Positions 1 to 8,231 of a stretch of 45,881 nt of DNA are shown here, piece by piece. The notes beneath the pieces were generated by a model. The model worked only from the letters and a program-made list of their open reading frames with translations. It was not told the DNA's origin and made no database searches. The translations under genes were made by a program, and so were the position numbers. This stretch comes from Pseudomonadota bacterium (lineage in GTDB: Bacteria; Pseudomonadota; Alphaproteobacteria; Sphingomonadales; Sphingomonadaceae). The stretch covers positions 1 to 45,881 of the forward strand of contig JAEWIL010000237.1 in NCBI GenBank assembly GCA_023387085.1, written 5' to 3'. Position 1 is the stretch's first letter; every line of letters begins with the position of its first letter.

Positions 1-200
1 GGTTCAAACAGTCGGGCGATGCCGACTATCGCGTCGCGACGCCCGAGCAGCTGGTGCGGCTGCTGCCGGCGGCGCACGACGACGCGCGGCTGTTCGTCGA
101 GCGCGACGGCGGGATGGACGGCGCGCGCGGCGAGGCGGTGCGTGTCTGTCTCTATCTGTTCGAGCGCGACGCGGCGGTGCCGCTGCTGCGCAGTGGTTAG
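1..200 (+). CDS. C-terminal end of an unrecognised protein (partial)
   Basis: An open frame enters at the window edge (codon phase from base 3) and ends at the TAG at 198-200, giving about 65 residues that finish ...VPLLRSG. The composition is that of a normal GC-rich coding region, with G or C in nearly every third position. No domain or catalytic motif could be recognised in the fragment. Its stop codon overlaps the stop of the convergent PilZ gene by a few bases. The start and the identity lie outside the window. Confidence 0.6.
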   Translation, partial: FKQSGDADYRVATPEQLVRLLPAAHDDARLFVERDGGMDGARGEAVRVCLYLFERDAAVPLLRSG

Positions 201-538
201 TTGACGTCCCCGCGCGCGCCCATGGCACGAATCATTGGCAGATAATCCTCGGCGGAGATCGATTTCTCGAACTGCGCGCCGGTCTTGCCGCCGAGCGACC
301 AGATCACCTTTGCCGCGATGCGACCGATGATCGGCATGCGGAAGACCACGAGGTCCCCGATCTCCAGCCCGCGCTCGTACCGCATCAGCAGGCCGTCGGC
401 GCTGATGTTGACGCAGGTGCACATTTCCTGCCGCCCGTCGGGCAGCACGAAGGGCAGGCGGCAATAGACGTCGCTACGCGGCGCTATTCGCTGGTCGAGG
501 CCTACATAATGGGCCTTGTTGGTATCGATCTTGCGCAT
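197..538 (-). CDS. PilZ domain protein
   Basis: A 113-residue single-domain protein. It shows the two c-di-GMP binding signatures of PilZ domains: an RxxxR-type motif at residues 17-21 (R-I-A-P-R) and an [D/N]xSxxG motif at 44-49 (N-I-S-A-D-G). PilZ proteins sense cyclic di-GMP and change the activity of motility, pilus or polysaccharide machinery, so this is probably a small cytosolic c-di-GMP receptor. It lies downstream of tyrS on the same strand, with a 75-bp gap that holds a small hairpin. Its stop overlaps the end of the convergent gene at the window edge. The family call is firm; the target is unknown. Confidence 0.85.
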   Translation of the reverse strand: MRKIDTNKAHYVGLDQRIAPRSDVYCRLPFVLPDGRQEMCTCVNISADGLLMRYERGLEIGDLVVFRMPIIGRIAAKVIWSLGGKTGAQFEKSISAEDYLPMIRAMGARGDVN

Positions 539-543
539 ACGTC

Positions 544-566
544 CCGGACCTTTGTGGTTTGTCCGG
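544..566. promoter_or_regulatory. small hairpin between tyrS and the PilZ gene
   Basis: CCGGAC at 544-549 pairs perfectly with GTCCGG at 561-566 across an 11-base loop. It lies just after tyrS and 6 bp upstream of the PilZ start, both on the minus strand. There is no U-run, so it is not a classical terminator. It could influence PilZ translation, but this is inference from position only. Confidence 0.3.
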
Positions 567-613
567 AACGTTCTACGCGATTGCTGAAGAATCGGTAAAT
601 GCTCTTTGTCGGT

Positions 614-1840
614 TCAGCCGGTCGCGAGGCCGTGTTTCTTCGCCCCGAGGCTCACCGGAATGTCGCCGCCCGAGGGGTGAATCCGGTGTTGCGGATCGCG
701 GACCACGACGCCGTCCACCTTCACCGCGCCCTCTTCGAGCTTGCGCCGCGCTTCCTTGTTCGACGCCGCGAACCCCAGCTCGCGGAGAGCGTCGACAATG
801 CTGATCCCCTCGGCCGGTACGGCTACGTGCGGCAAGTCGCCACCAATCCGGCCTTTTTCAAAGGTTTGCGTCGCGGTTTCGGCGGCGACCCGTGCGGCCT
901 CGGCACCACGGCACAGTGCGGTCGCCTCGTTCGCGAGGATTTTCTTCGCCTCGTTGATCTCGGCCCCTTCCAGCGCCTCCAGCCGCGCGATCTCGTCCAT
1001 CGGCAGGTCGGTAAAGAGCTTCAGGAAACGCCCCACGTCGCGGTCGTCGCAATTGCGCCAATATTGCCAGTAATCGAAATGGGGCAGCTGTCCCGAATTG
1101 AGCCACACGGCGCCCGACGCCGTCTTGCCCATTTTGGTACCCGCGGCGGTGGTGAGCAGCGGAGTCGTCAAACCATAGAGGTCGGCGCCGTCCATTCGCC
1201 GGCCAAGCTCCATGCCGTTGACGATATTGCCCCACTGGTCCGACCCGCCCATCTGGAGCCGCACGCCCATGTCCTTCGACAGGTAGCGGAAATCATAGCC
1301 TTGCAGGATCATGTAGTTGAATTCGAGGAAGGTCATCGGCTGCTCGCGATCGAGCCGCAACTTGACCGAATCGAAGGTCATCATGCGGTTGATCGTGAAG
1401 TGGGTGCCGACTTCCTGGAGCAGTTCGATATAGCCGAGCTTGCCGAGCCAGTCCTGGTTATTGACCATCACCGCGTCGGTCGGGCCGTCGCCGAAGGTCA
1501 GGAACTGCTGGAAGATGCTGAAGATCGACGCGATGTTCGCGGCGATCGTCTCGTCCGACAGCATTTTGCGGCTTTCGTCGCGGCCGGTCGGGTCGCCGAT
1601 GCGCGTCGTGCCACCGCCCATCAGCACGACGGGCTTGTGTCCGGCCTGCTGCAGGCGGCGCAGCATCATGATCTGGACGAGGCTGCCGACATGCAGGCTC
1701 GGCGCGGTCGCGTCGAAGCCGATATATCCCGGGACGATCTGCTTGGCGGCAAGCGCGTCGAGCCCTTCCGCATCGGTCATCTGATGGATATAGCCTCGCT
1801 CGTCGAGCAGGCGCAGCAGGTCGGATTTATGGTTCGTCAT
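614..1840 (-). CDS. tyrS: tyrosyl-tRNA synthetase
   Basis: A class I aminoacyl-tRNA synthetase that charges tRNA-Tyr with tyrosine in the cytosol. The 408-residue length is normal for bacterial TyrRS. The HIGH-type motif reads H-V-G-S at residues 50-53 and the KMSKS loop reads K-M-G-K-T from residue 236, a common TyrRS variant. The C-terminus has an S4 RNA-binding domain (A-S-N-K-E-A-R-R-K-L, then V-K-V-D-G). The ATG at 1840 (MTNHKSDLL) is preferred: the open frame runs 27 codons further upstream, but those residues lack family character and would cover the divergent neighbour. It is transcribed away from the DOMON-like gene, with a 41-bp shared promoter region. Confidence 0.97.
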   Translation of the reverse strand: MTNHKSDLLRLLDERGYIHQMTDAEGLDALAAKQIVPGYIGFDATAPSLHVGSLVQIMMLRRLQQAGHKPVVLMGGGTTRIGDPTGRDESRKMLSDETIAANIASIFSIFQQFLTFGDGPTDAVMVNNQDWLGKLGYIELLQEVGTHFTINRMMTFDSVKLRLDREQPMTFLEFNYMILQGYDFRYLSKDMGVRLQMGGSDQWGNIVNGMELGRRMDGADLYGLTTPLLTTAAGTKMGKTASGAVWLNSGQLPHFDYWQYWRNCDDRDVGRFLKLFTDLPMDEIARLEALEGAEINEAKKILANEATALCRGAEAARVAAETATQTFEKGRIGGDLPHVAVPAEGISIVDALRELGFAASNKEARRKLEEGAVKVDGVVVRDPQHRIHPSGGDIPVSLGAKKHGLATG

Positions 1841-1881
1841 AGCGGGCGGGCGCTTAGCATGGGGTTTGCGATTTGGATAGC

Positions 1882-2430
1882 ATGCGGAAAGAACTGGTCT
1901 GCCACCCCGACACGCCGGCAAAGGCGGTGCGGTCGATCGCGGTCGAGGTCGAGCTTTCTTTCGACGACGGCTTTGCGCTTCGCTTCGTCGTCGAGGGCGA
2001 GATCGGTGCGCTGGTGCTGCCGCAGGGGGCGGGCGAACTGGTCATCGCCGACAGCAGCACCGACGGGCTTTGGCAGAGCAGCTGTTTCGAGGCGTTCCTG
2101 ACCGAGGAGGGGCAGCCCGATTATACCGAGTTCAACTATGCGCCCGACGGTCGCTGGGCCTGTTACCAGTTCGACGATTATCGCTCGTTGCTTCGCACCG
2201 ACCAGCTTGCGCCCTGGCGCATGGAGGCCGAGCGGAGACCCGGCCGTTTTGCGATGCGCATCGAGCCCGGCATCTTCCCCGACACCGGATCGAAGCTCGC
2301 GCTGGCGACGGTGATCGAGGAGATCGACGGTGCCAAAAGCTATTGGGCGCTTTGCCACCCGCCGGGAAAGCCCGACTTTCATCATCCTGATTGCTTTGCG
2401 CTGACGCTTGGGGCACCCGACGCGGCATGA
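1882..2430 (+). CDS. DOMON-like domain protein
   Basis: A 182-residue protein without a signal peptide or membrane segment. The central part (W-Q-S-S-C-F-E-A-F-L, then Y-T-E-F-N-Y-A-P-D-G-R-W) matches the 'DOMON-like' beta-sandwich proteins found in sphingomonads and other proteobacteria, a family related to sugar- or haem-binding DOMON domains. The exact ligand and role are not known. The ATG at 1882 (MRKELVCHP) is preferred over an in-frame TTG nine bases upstream. Its stop overlaps the start of the NamZ-type gene (ATGA), so the two are almost certainly co-transcribed and translationally coupled. A link to cell-wall sugar handling is inference from that pairing. Confidence 0.75.
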   Translation: MRKELVCHPDTPAKAVRSIAVEVELSFDDGFALRFVVEGEIGALVLPQGAGELVIADSSTDGLWQSSCFEAFLTEEGQPDYTEFNYAPDGRWACYQFDDYRSLLRTDQLAPWRMEAERRPGRFAMRIEPGIFPDTGSKLALATVIEEIDGAKSYWALCHPPGKPDFHHPDCFALTLGAPDAA

Positions 2431-3632
2431 CTGTAGAATTCGGTATCGACCGCCTGCTCGCCGATCCGGCGCTCCGCAAACCTCTCGAGGGCAAGCGCGT
2501 TGCTCTGCTCGCGCATCCCGCGTCGGTCACGGCGGATCTGACGCACAGCCACGACGCGCTGGTCGCGGCCGGGGTGAATGTCACCGCAGTATTCGGGCCG
2601 CAGCACGGCGTGCGCGGCGACCTGCAGGACAATATGATGGAGTCGCCCGACTTCACCGACCCGACCTACGGCGTGCCGGTGTTCAGCCTGTACGGCGAAG
2701 TGCGCCGCCCGTCGGGGCAGTCGATGCACACGTTCGACGTGATGCTGGTCGACCTGCAGGATCTGGGGTGCCGCATCTACACCTATGTGACGACGCTGCT
2801 TTATATCCTCGAAGCCGCGGCGGAGCATGGCAAGGCGGTGTGGGTGCTCGACCGCCCGAATCCGGCGGGACGTCCGGTCGAGGGGACCTTGCTGCGCGCG
2901 GGCTGGGAGAGCTTTGTCGGCGCGGGGCCGATGGTCATGCGCCACGGCCTGACGATGGGCGAGATGGGACATTGGTTCATCCGCCGCTTCGGGCTAGACA
3001 TCGATTATCGCGTGATCGAAATGACGGGATGGCAGCCCGGAGGGCCGGGCTTCGGCTGGCCCACCGACCGCGTCTGGGTCAACCCCAGCCCCAACGCGGC
3101 GAACGTCAATATGGCGCGCGCCTATGCCGGGACGGTGATGGTGGAGGGCGCGACCTTGAGCGAGGGCAGGGGGACGACCCGCCCGCTCGAACTGTTCGGG
3201 GCTCCCGACATCGATGCGAAGGCGGTGATCGCCGAAATGCACCGGCTCGCGCCCGACTGGCTCGCGGGGTGCAGGCTCCGCGATATCTGGTTCCAGCCGA
3301 CGTTCCACAAGCATGTCGGTCAGCTCAACAGCGGTATCCATATCCACGCGGAGGGTCCGTGGTACGACCATGCCGCTTTCCGCCCGTGGCGCGTACAGGC
3401 GCTGGGGTTCAAGGCGATCCGTGCGCTTTATCCCGACTATCCCATCTGGCGCGGCACCGATTTCAAATATGAGTATACCAACGACGTGCTGGCGATCGAC
3501 GTGATCAACGGTTCGCCGTTGCTGCGCGAATGGGCGGATGATGCGGGCGCTGCTCCGGGCGATCTCGACGCGGTTGCGTTGCCCGACGAAGCCGCATGGC
3601 GCGAGGAAATTGCGGACCTGCTGATCTATTGA
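2427..3632 (+). CDS. DUF1343 / NamZ-type exo-beta-N-acetylmuramidase
   Basis: A 401-residue DUF1343 protein. Characterised members of the family (Bacillus subtilis NamZ/YbbC) release terminal MurNAc from peptidoglycan fragments, acting with NagZ and an amidase in wall turnover. Visible family features include L-A-H-P-A-S-V near the N-terminus, F-G-P-Q-H-G-V-R-G-D, the D-L-Q-D-L-G-C-R-I-Y-T-Y segment, V-L-D-R-P-N-P-A-G-R and the R-G-T-T-R-P segment. No signal peptide is seen, suggesting cytosolic use in recycling. The ATG at 2427 overlaps the preceding stop. The usual P-E-H-G of the family reads P-Q-H-G here. A nagZ gene lies at 28.3 kb. The family is certain; the reaction is transferred from homologues. 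Confidence 0.85.
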   Translation: MTVEFGIDRLLADPALRKPLEGKRVALLAHPASVTADLTHSHDALVAAGVNVTAVFGPQHGVRGDLQDNMMESPDFTDPTYGVPVFSLYGEVRRPSGQSMHTFDVMLVDLQDLGCRIYTYVTTLLYILEAAAEHGKAVWVLDRPNPAGRPVEGTLLRAGWESFVGAGPMVMRHGLTMGEMGHWFIRRFGLDIDYRVIEMTGWQPGGPGFGWPTDRVWVNPSPNAANVNMARAYAGTVMVEGATLSEGRGTTRPLELFGAPDIDAKAVIAEMHRLAPDWLAGCRLRDIWFQPTFHKHVGQLNSGIHIHAEGPWYDHAAFRPWRVQALGFKAIRALYPDYPIWRGTDFKYEYTNDVLAIDVINGSPLLREWADDAGAAPGDLDAVALPDEAAWREEIADLLIY

Positions 3633-3646
3633 AGGGGAGGGCGACG

Positions 3647-4891
3647 ATGCACCGAAGGCAATTCATCGGCACCGCGGCGCTCGGCGGGATCGCCGCGAGC
3701 TTGCCTGCATCGGTGTTCGCGGCCGATACCGCGGCGCTACCCAATCTGGCCGCCAAGGCCGTCCCGATCGGCAAGGCCGAGCGCATGGCGCGCATCGCCA
3801 AGGCAAAGGACCTCATGGCCGCGAACGATATCGGCGCGCTGCTGATCGAGCCGGGGTCGAGCCTGATCTATTTCACCGGCGTCGAATGGTGGCGGAGCGA
3901 GCGACTGACCGCGGCGGTGCTGACGCGCGAGGGCGAGGCGGCGATCGTGACCCCCTTCTTCGAGGAACCGTCGGTGCGCGAGACGCTGGGCGTTCCGGCC
4001 GAGGTGCTGACGTGGAACGAGGACGAGAATCCGCTCGCCGCGGTCGCGGCGTGGCTCGGCAAGCGCGGGCTGGCGAAGGGGCGGATCGGGGTCGAGGAGA
4101 CGGTGCGCTATTTCGCGGTCGACGGCCTCGAAAAGGCGATGCCGGGGGCGACGGTCGTCAATGGGGCGCCGGTCGTGCGCGGGTGCCGGATGCACAAGTC
4201 GCCGGCCGAGATCGCGTTGATGCAGATCGCGAACGACATCACCGTCGCCGCCTATCGCCACACCGCGCCGCGGATCGAGGCGGGGATGACACCTGCCGAC
4301 ATCGGCGCGATCATGAAGGCCGCGACGCGTGCGCTCGGCGGCAACAGCGAATTCGAACTGATCCTGCTCGGCGAGGCCAGTGCCTACCCGCATGGCAGCG
4401 GCAAGCCGCAGGCGGTGAAGAGCGGCGAGGTCGTGTTGATGGATTGTGGCGCGACGGTCCATGGCTATCAGTCCGACATTTCGCGGACCTTCGTCTATGG
4501 CAAGGCGACCCCGCGCCAGCGGCAAGTGTGGGACGAGATGCGCAAGGGACAGGATGTGGCCTTCGCCGCCGCCAAGCTCGGCACCCCGGCAGGGCAGGTC
4601 GACAATGCGGTGCGCGCCTTTTATCAAGGCCTCGGCTGGGGGCCGGGCTATCGGCTTCCCGGCACGTCGCACCGCACCGGCCATGGCATCGGCCTCGACG
4701 GGCACGAGCCGGTCAATCTGGTGCACGGCGAAACCACGAAGCTGGCGCCCGGCATGTGCTTTTCGAACGAACCCGGGATCTATATTCCGGGCGAGTTCGG
4801 TATAAGGATCGAGGATTGTTTCTACATCACCGACGGCGGCCCGGAATGGTTCAGCGAACCGCCGCCGTCGATCGATCAGCCCTTTGGATGA
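3647..4891 (+). CDS. exported M24 family (Xaa-Pro aminopeptidase-like) metallopeptidase
   Basis: A 414-residue protein with a twin-arginine-like leader (H-R-R-Q-F-I-G, then an alanine/glycine-rich stretch ending S-V-F-A-A around residue 26), so probably Tat-exported. After a creatinase-type N-terminal domain comes a pita-bread M24 domain with all five expected metal ligands: D266 (M-D-C-G), D277 (S-D-I-S-R-T), H346 (G-H-G-I-G-L), E375 (N-E-P-G-I-Y) and E389 (R-I-E-D). It should cleave the bond before proline in peptides, or act as a related dipeptidase. The ATG at 3647 has a strong GGGGAGG site; an upstream in-frame start at 3596 lies inside the previous gene. It follows the NamZ-type gene by 14 bp, likely as an operon. 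Confidence 0.9.
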   Translation: MHRRQFIGTAALGGIAASLPASVFAADTAALPNLAAKAVPIGKAERMARIAKAKDLMAANDIGALLIEPGSSLIYFTGVEWWRSERLTAAVLTREGEAAIVTPFFEEPSVRETLGVPAEVLTWNEDENPLAAVAAWLGKRGLAKGRIGVEETVRYFAVDGLEKAMPGATVVNGAPVVRGCRMHKSPAEIALMQIANDITVAAYRHTAPRIEAGMTPADIGAIMKAATRALGGNSEFELILLGEASAYPHGSGKPQAVKSGEVVLMDCGATVHGYQSDISRTFVYGKATPRQRQVWDEMRKGQDVAFAAAKLGTPAGQVDNAVRAFYQGLGWGPGYRLPGTSHRTGHGIGLDGHEPVNLVHGETTKLAPGMCFSNEPGIYIPGEFGIRIEDCFYITDGGPEWFSEPPPSIDQPFG

Positions 4892-5736
4892 TCCGGCGCC
4901 GTCGGCCGCTGGACGAGGCTGACCAGCACGAACGAAATGATCATCAGCAGATACCAGCTGCCCAGTTTTTCCCACCCGACCATGTGCCAACCATCATTCT
5001 GGCTGGGGTAGGTCCACGCGCGCGCGAAGGTGCCGATATTCTCGGCGAACCAGATGAACAGTGCGACGAGCCCCCAGCCGACGAGTAATGGCATGCGGCG
5101 GTGGGTGTGCAAGGGGCGGAACCACACCTGACAGCGCCAGAAGAGCAGGGCAGTGGCAGCAAACAGCAGCCAGCGGACGTCGAGCAACCAGTGGTGAGCG
5201 AAGAAATTGACGTAGATGGCAGCCGCCAGCGCAAAGCTTGTCCACATGGGCGGATAGCCCGTGTAGCGAAAGTCGAAAATGCGCCAGACGCGCGCGATAT
5301 AGCTGCCCACCGCGGCGTACATGAAGCCCGAGAAGAGCGGCACCGCGCCGATGTGGAGTAGGCTCGCTTCGGGATATTGCCACGATCCCGCGGCGGTCTT
5401 GAACAATTCCATCACCGTGCCGACGATGTGGAAGATCAGGATGACCACCGCCTCCTTCGGCGTCTCGAGCCGGAAGGCGAGCATGCCGAGCTGGATCAGC
5501 ACCGCGCCGATGGTGATCGCGTCATAGCGGTGGAGCGGCGCATTGTCGGGCCAGAAAAGATGCGTGCCGAGCAGCAGCGCCAGCATCAGGCCGCCGAACA
5601 GGCACGCCCAGCCCTGCTTGAAGCCGAAGGCAAGAAATTCGAGGAACCAGCCGCGCGGTCCGGGCTCGACCGCCATCGCCTCGAGGCGCGAGCGGACCGC
5701 GTGGAAGCGACTGTGCGCCGCCGGACGCTCAGACAT
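4876..5736 (-). CDS. DUF817 integral membrane protein
   Basis: A 286-residue protein with about eight hydrophobic membrane segments and conserved polar patches between them (F-A-H-H-W-L-L-D-V-R-W, W-F-A-E-N-I-G-T-F and W-T-Y-P-S-Q). These fit the DUF817 family, whose function is unknown. It is the last gene of a minus-strand run: its start overlaps the end of the Amj-type gene by 8 bp, and its 3' end overlaps the convergent M24 peptidase gene by 16 bp. Position suggests a cell-envelope role, but nothing in the sequence shows a substrate. Confidence 0.85.
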   Translation of the reverse strand: MSERPAAHSRFHAVRSRLEAMAVEPGPRGWFLEFLAFGFKQGWACLFGGLMLALLLGTHLFWPDNAPLHRYDAITIGAVLIQLGMLAFRLETPKEAVVILIFHIVGTVMELFKTAAGSWQYPEASLLHIGAVPLFSGFMYAAVGSYIARVWRIFDFRYTGYPPMWTSFALAAAIYVNFFAHHWLLDVRWLLFAATALLFWRCQVWFRPLHTHRRMPLLVGWGLVALFIWFAENIGTFARAWTYPSQNDGWHMVGWEKLGSWYLLMIISFVLVSLVQRPTAPDHPKG

Positions 5737-6535
5737 GCACGGAGACGTAGGCGATCAGCGTTGCGGCGGGCAGCAGCAGCGCCTGCGCGAGGATTGTGCC
5801 GGCAAGGCGGCTCAGCGAGATGAAGGTGATCGCGCGGCGGAAATCGGCCTCGTCGACTTTGCCTTCGACGGCATCGTCGGTCATCACCGACAGTTGCGGG
5901 TCGATGAAGGCGAACAGGAGGATGGTCGCGAAGCCGTTGATCAGCGCCGAGAGCTGCGACGCGGTGACGCGGAATTCGGGTGCGAGATAGCCCGCATACA
6001 GCGAGGCCACGACGCCGACCGCGAGCAGCGACTGCGCGAGGCAGTTGGCGATCAGCACGCCCCAGCCGATCCCCTTCGGCATCCGCCAGCTTTTGAGGTG
6101 CGAGAGGCTGGGTATGGTGAGCGAGCGCCCGAAGGTCCGCAGGCCGCCGGGGCTGACCGCCTTCATCGCCAGCTTCGTGGTCGAACGATTATTCTGGTAC
6201 CAGCCGATCGCCGCCGCGAACATGCGCTGGCCGGTGGGGACCAGCAGGATGCCGACCAGCGTCGCGATGCTCGCTGCCGCCAGCACGAACTGCATGTCGA
6301 TGAAGAGCGAGGCGCCGCTGCCGTCATGGATGCGCGTCTCGATCCGCTTGGCGAGGAACGGCCCCAGGAAGCTGTTGGAGGTGCGCGAGAAGAGCACCAG
6401 GATGTTGAACAGCGCGAACGACATCGCGATCCGCCGCGTGCGGACCCCGGCAATTCGCGCCGCATAGGCAAGCGCGCCGATCAGGTTGATGAAGCCGGTG
6501 AGCAGCAGGATGGTGACGAGGGGAAGGTCGATCAT
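5729..6535 (-). CDS. amj: lipid II flippase, Amj family (DUF2837)
   Basis: A 268-residue polytopic membrane protein. The N-terminal stretch (G-A-L-A-Y-A-A-R-I-A-G-V-R-T-R-R-I-A, then F-N-I-L-V-L-F-S-R-T-S-N) is the hallmark of the Amj/YdaH family. In Bacillus subtilis Amj can replace MurJ in moving the lipid-linked peptidoglycan precursor across the inner membrane. About six to seven membrane helices are visible. It sits between a VWA gene (31 bp upstream) and the DUF817 gene (8-bp overlap), probably as one transcript. Whether MurJ is also encoded elsewhere cannot be seen here. The family is clear from the motif; the function is by homology. Confidence 0.85.
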   Translation of the reverse strand: MIDLPLVTILLLTGFINLIGALAYAARIAGVRTRRIAMSFALFNILVLFSRTSNSFLGPFLAKRIETRIHDGSGASLFIDMQFVLAAASIATLVGILLVPTGQRMFAAAIGWYQNNRSTTKLAMKAVSPGGLRTFGRSLTIPSLSHLKSWRMPKGIGWGVLIANCLAQSLLAVGVVASLYAGYLAPEFRVTASQLSALINGFATILLFAFIDPQLSVMTDDAVEGKVDEADFRRAITFISLSRLAGTILAQALLLPAATLIAYVSVHV

Positions 6536-6566
6536 CTTCGCGCCCCTAGCGCCCGCCGACGACGCG

Positions 6567-7745
6567 TCAATGCTTTCGCGTCAGCTCGCGCATCGCATCG
6601 TCCAGCCCGGCGAGCGTCAGCGGATACATGCGGTCGTTCATCAGCTGTTTGATCAGCTTGACGGACTGGGTGTAGCCCCAATGTGCCTCGGGCACCGGAT
6701 TGAGCCACACCGCGGCGGGATAGACATGGGTGATGCGCTGCATCCACACCGCGCCCGATTCTTCGTTGAAATGTTCGACGCTGCCGCCCGGATGGGTGAT
6801 TTCATAGGCTGACATCGACGCATCGCCGACAAAGATCACTTTGTAATCATGGCCATATTTATGGAGGATATCCCACATCTGATGGCGTTCCGACCAGCGG
6901 CGCTTGTTGTCCTTCCACACGCCCTCATAGGGGCAGTTGTGGAAATAGAAGAATTCGAGATTCTTGAATTCGGTCGTCGCGGCGCTGAACAGTTCCTCGC
7001 AGAGCTTGATGAACGGGTCCATCGAGCCGCCGACGTCGAGAAACAACAGCAGTTTGACGGCATTGCGCCGCTCGGGGCGCATGCGGATATCGAGCCAGCC
7101 CTGCCGCGCGGTGCCGTCGATCGTGCCCGGAATGTCGAGTTCGTCCGCCGCGCCCTCGCGCGCGAATTTGCGGAGCCGGCGCAGCGCGATCTTGATGTTG
7201 CGCGTGCCCAGTTCCTTGGTGTTGTCGAGATTCTGGAACTCGCGCTTTTCCCATACTTTCAGCGCGCGCTTGTGCTTGCTCTCGCCGCCAATCCGAACGC
7301 CTTCGGGGTTGTAGCCCGAATTGCCGAAGGGCGAGGTGCCGCCGGTGCCGATCCACTTGTTGCCGCCCTGATGGCGTTTCTGCTGTTCCTCGAGCCGCTT
7401 CTTCAGCGTATCCATGATTTCGTCCCAGTCGCCCAGCGACTTGATCGCCTCCATCTCTTCGGCGCTCAGATATTTTTCGGCGACCGCCTTCAGCCATTCT
7501 TCGGGTACGTCGACCGGGTTCTGGCCATAATCGGTCAGGATGCCCTTGAAGACCTTGTTGAACACCTGGTCGAAACGGTCGAGCAGGCCCTCATCCTTCA
7601 CATAGATGGCGCGGCTCAGATAATAGAATTGCTCGGGGCTGCGGTCGATGACCTCACGGTCGAGCGCCTCCAGCAGCATCAGATGCTCTTTCAGGCTGGC
7701 AGGAATGCCCGCGGCGCGAAGTTCGTCGAGAAAGCCCAGAAGCAT
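6567..7745 (-). CDS. VWA domain protein, CoxE-like
   Basis: A 392-residue soluble protein of the CoxE-like group: a helical N-terminal half (L-L-G-F-L-D-E-L-R-A-A-G-I-P) followed by a von Willebrand A domain. The MIDAS metal site is D237-V-G-G-S, so the first serine of the usual DxSxS is glycine; DxGxS versions occur in this family. Such proteins normally act with a MoxR-type AAA+ ATPase encoded next door in maturing or remodelling other proteins. No MoxR gene is adjacent here, since the 485 bp upstream are non-coding. It is followed closely by amj and DUF817 on the same strand. The family is firm; the client is unknown. Confidence 0.85.
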   Translation of the reverse strand: MLLGFLDELRAAGIPASLKEHLMLLEALDREVIDRSPEQFYYLSRAIYVKDEGLLDRFDQVFNKVFKGILTDYGQNPVDVPEEWLKAVAEKYLSAEEMEAIKSLGDWDEIMDTLKKRLEEQQKRHQGGNKWIGTGGTSPFGNSGYNPEGVRIGGESKHKRALKVWEKREFQNLDNTKELGTRNIKIALRRLRKFAREGAADELDIPGTIDGTARQGWLDIRMRPERRNAVKLLLFLDVGGSMDPFIKLCEELFSAATTEFKNLEFFYFHNCPYEGVWKDNKRRWSERHQMWDILHKYGHDYKVIFVGDASMSAYEITHPGGSVEHFNEESGAVWMQRITHVYPAAVWLNPVPEAHWGYTQSVKLIKQLMNDRMYPLTLAGLDDAMRELTRKH

Positions 7746-8231
7746 GGCAAAGACCTATCGCGTCGGCGCGGCCGGCGCAATCACTTTACGTTTACGGAAA
7801 CTCGTGCCGCGACGGCAACGGGTTCGGATTGGCGGCAAGCGACCGGAAGCGGACCTTCCGATTTTGGTCACCCTGAACTTGTTTCAGGGTCCATGGCCTG
7901 CCGTTTCCTTCGCCGCAGCGCTAGACGAGAGCTCAGGCCATGGATGCTGAAACAAGTTCAGCATGACGAGGTTTCAAGGCAGCTTCCCACCCCTAAGTCG
8001 ACATCCCGCCGGCCGATTTTTTGCTGTCCTACTTTATCCGCGCACGATAGCGTTGCACCATGTGCTCGTCCGCATCCCGTTTCCCGCACGCTGCACCCGC
8101 ACGGACCGGTCGAATACCGCTTGCGGCCATCGGCGCGAAACCAGGGGGGCACGTGGCGTGACCCTTGTGAACTTTGGAATGGAAATGCGCCACGCGGCGG
8201 ATGCGATTTCGACGAACTATGGAGAGGGGCG
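7746..8231. other. 486-bp gap without a convincing gene
   Basis: This gap separates the divergent VWA and aminotransferase genes. Its only clear structure is the REP-like inverted repeat at 7867-7967. An open frame at 7963-8235 (90 codons) overlaps the repeat, is rich in Arg and Pro and has no recognisable motif, so it is not called. A purine-rich ribosome binding site (GGAGAGGGG) at 8221-8229 belongs to the aminotransferase. Promoters for both flanking genes must lie here, but none can be pinned down. Confidence 0.6.
7867..7967. repeat. REP-like inverted repeat pair (CCCTGAACTTGTTTCAGGG type)
   Basis: The left half reads GTCA, a 7-bp stem CCCTGAA (7871-7877), a short loop and TTCAGGG (7883-7889), then TCCATGGCCTG (7890-7900). 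The right half is its mirror: CAGGCCATGGA (7934-7944), then GCTGAA...TTCAGC (7946-7962) and TGAC (7964-7967). The two palindromic units thus face each other across about 33 bp, as in bacterial BIME/REP elements. The same architecture recurs at 45209-45282 with different stem bases. Such elements are common between genes in sphingomonads and may act in mRNA ends or nucleoid contacts. Confidence 0.8.

Noticed and set aside
5543..6652. 369-codon plus-strand open frame opposite amj and DUF817
   Set aside because: Antisense to two membrane-protein genes with clear families; no recognisable product.
6849..8231. Long plus-strand open frame continuous with the aminotransferase gene
   Set aside because: It runs antisense through the VWA gene and the REP element; residues there lack family character. 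The aminotransferase starts at 8232 with its own ribosome site.
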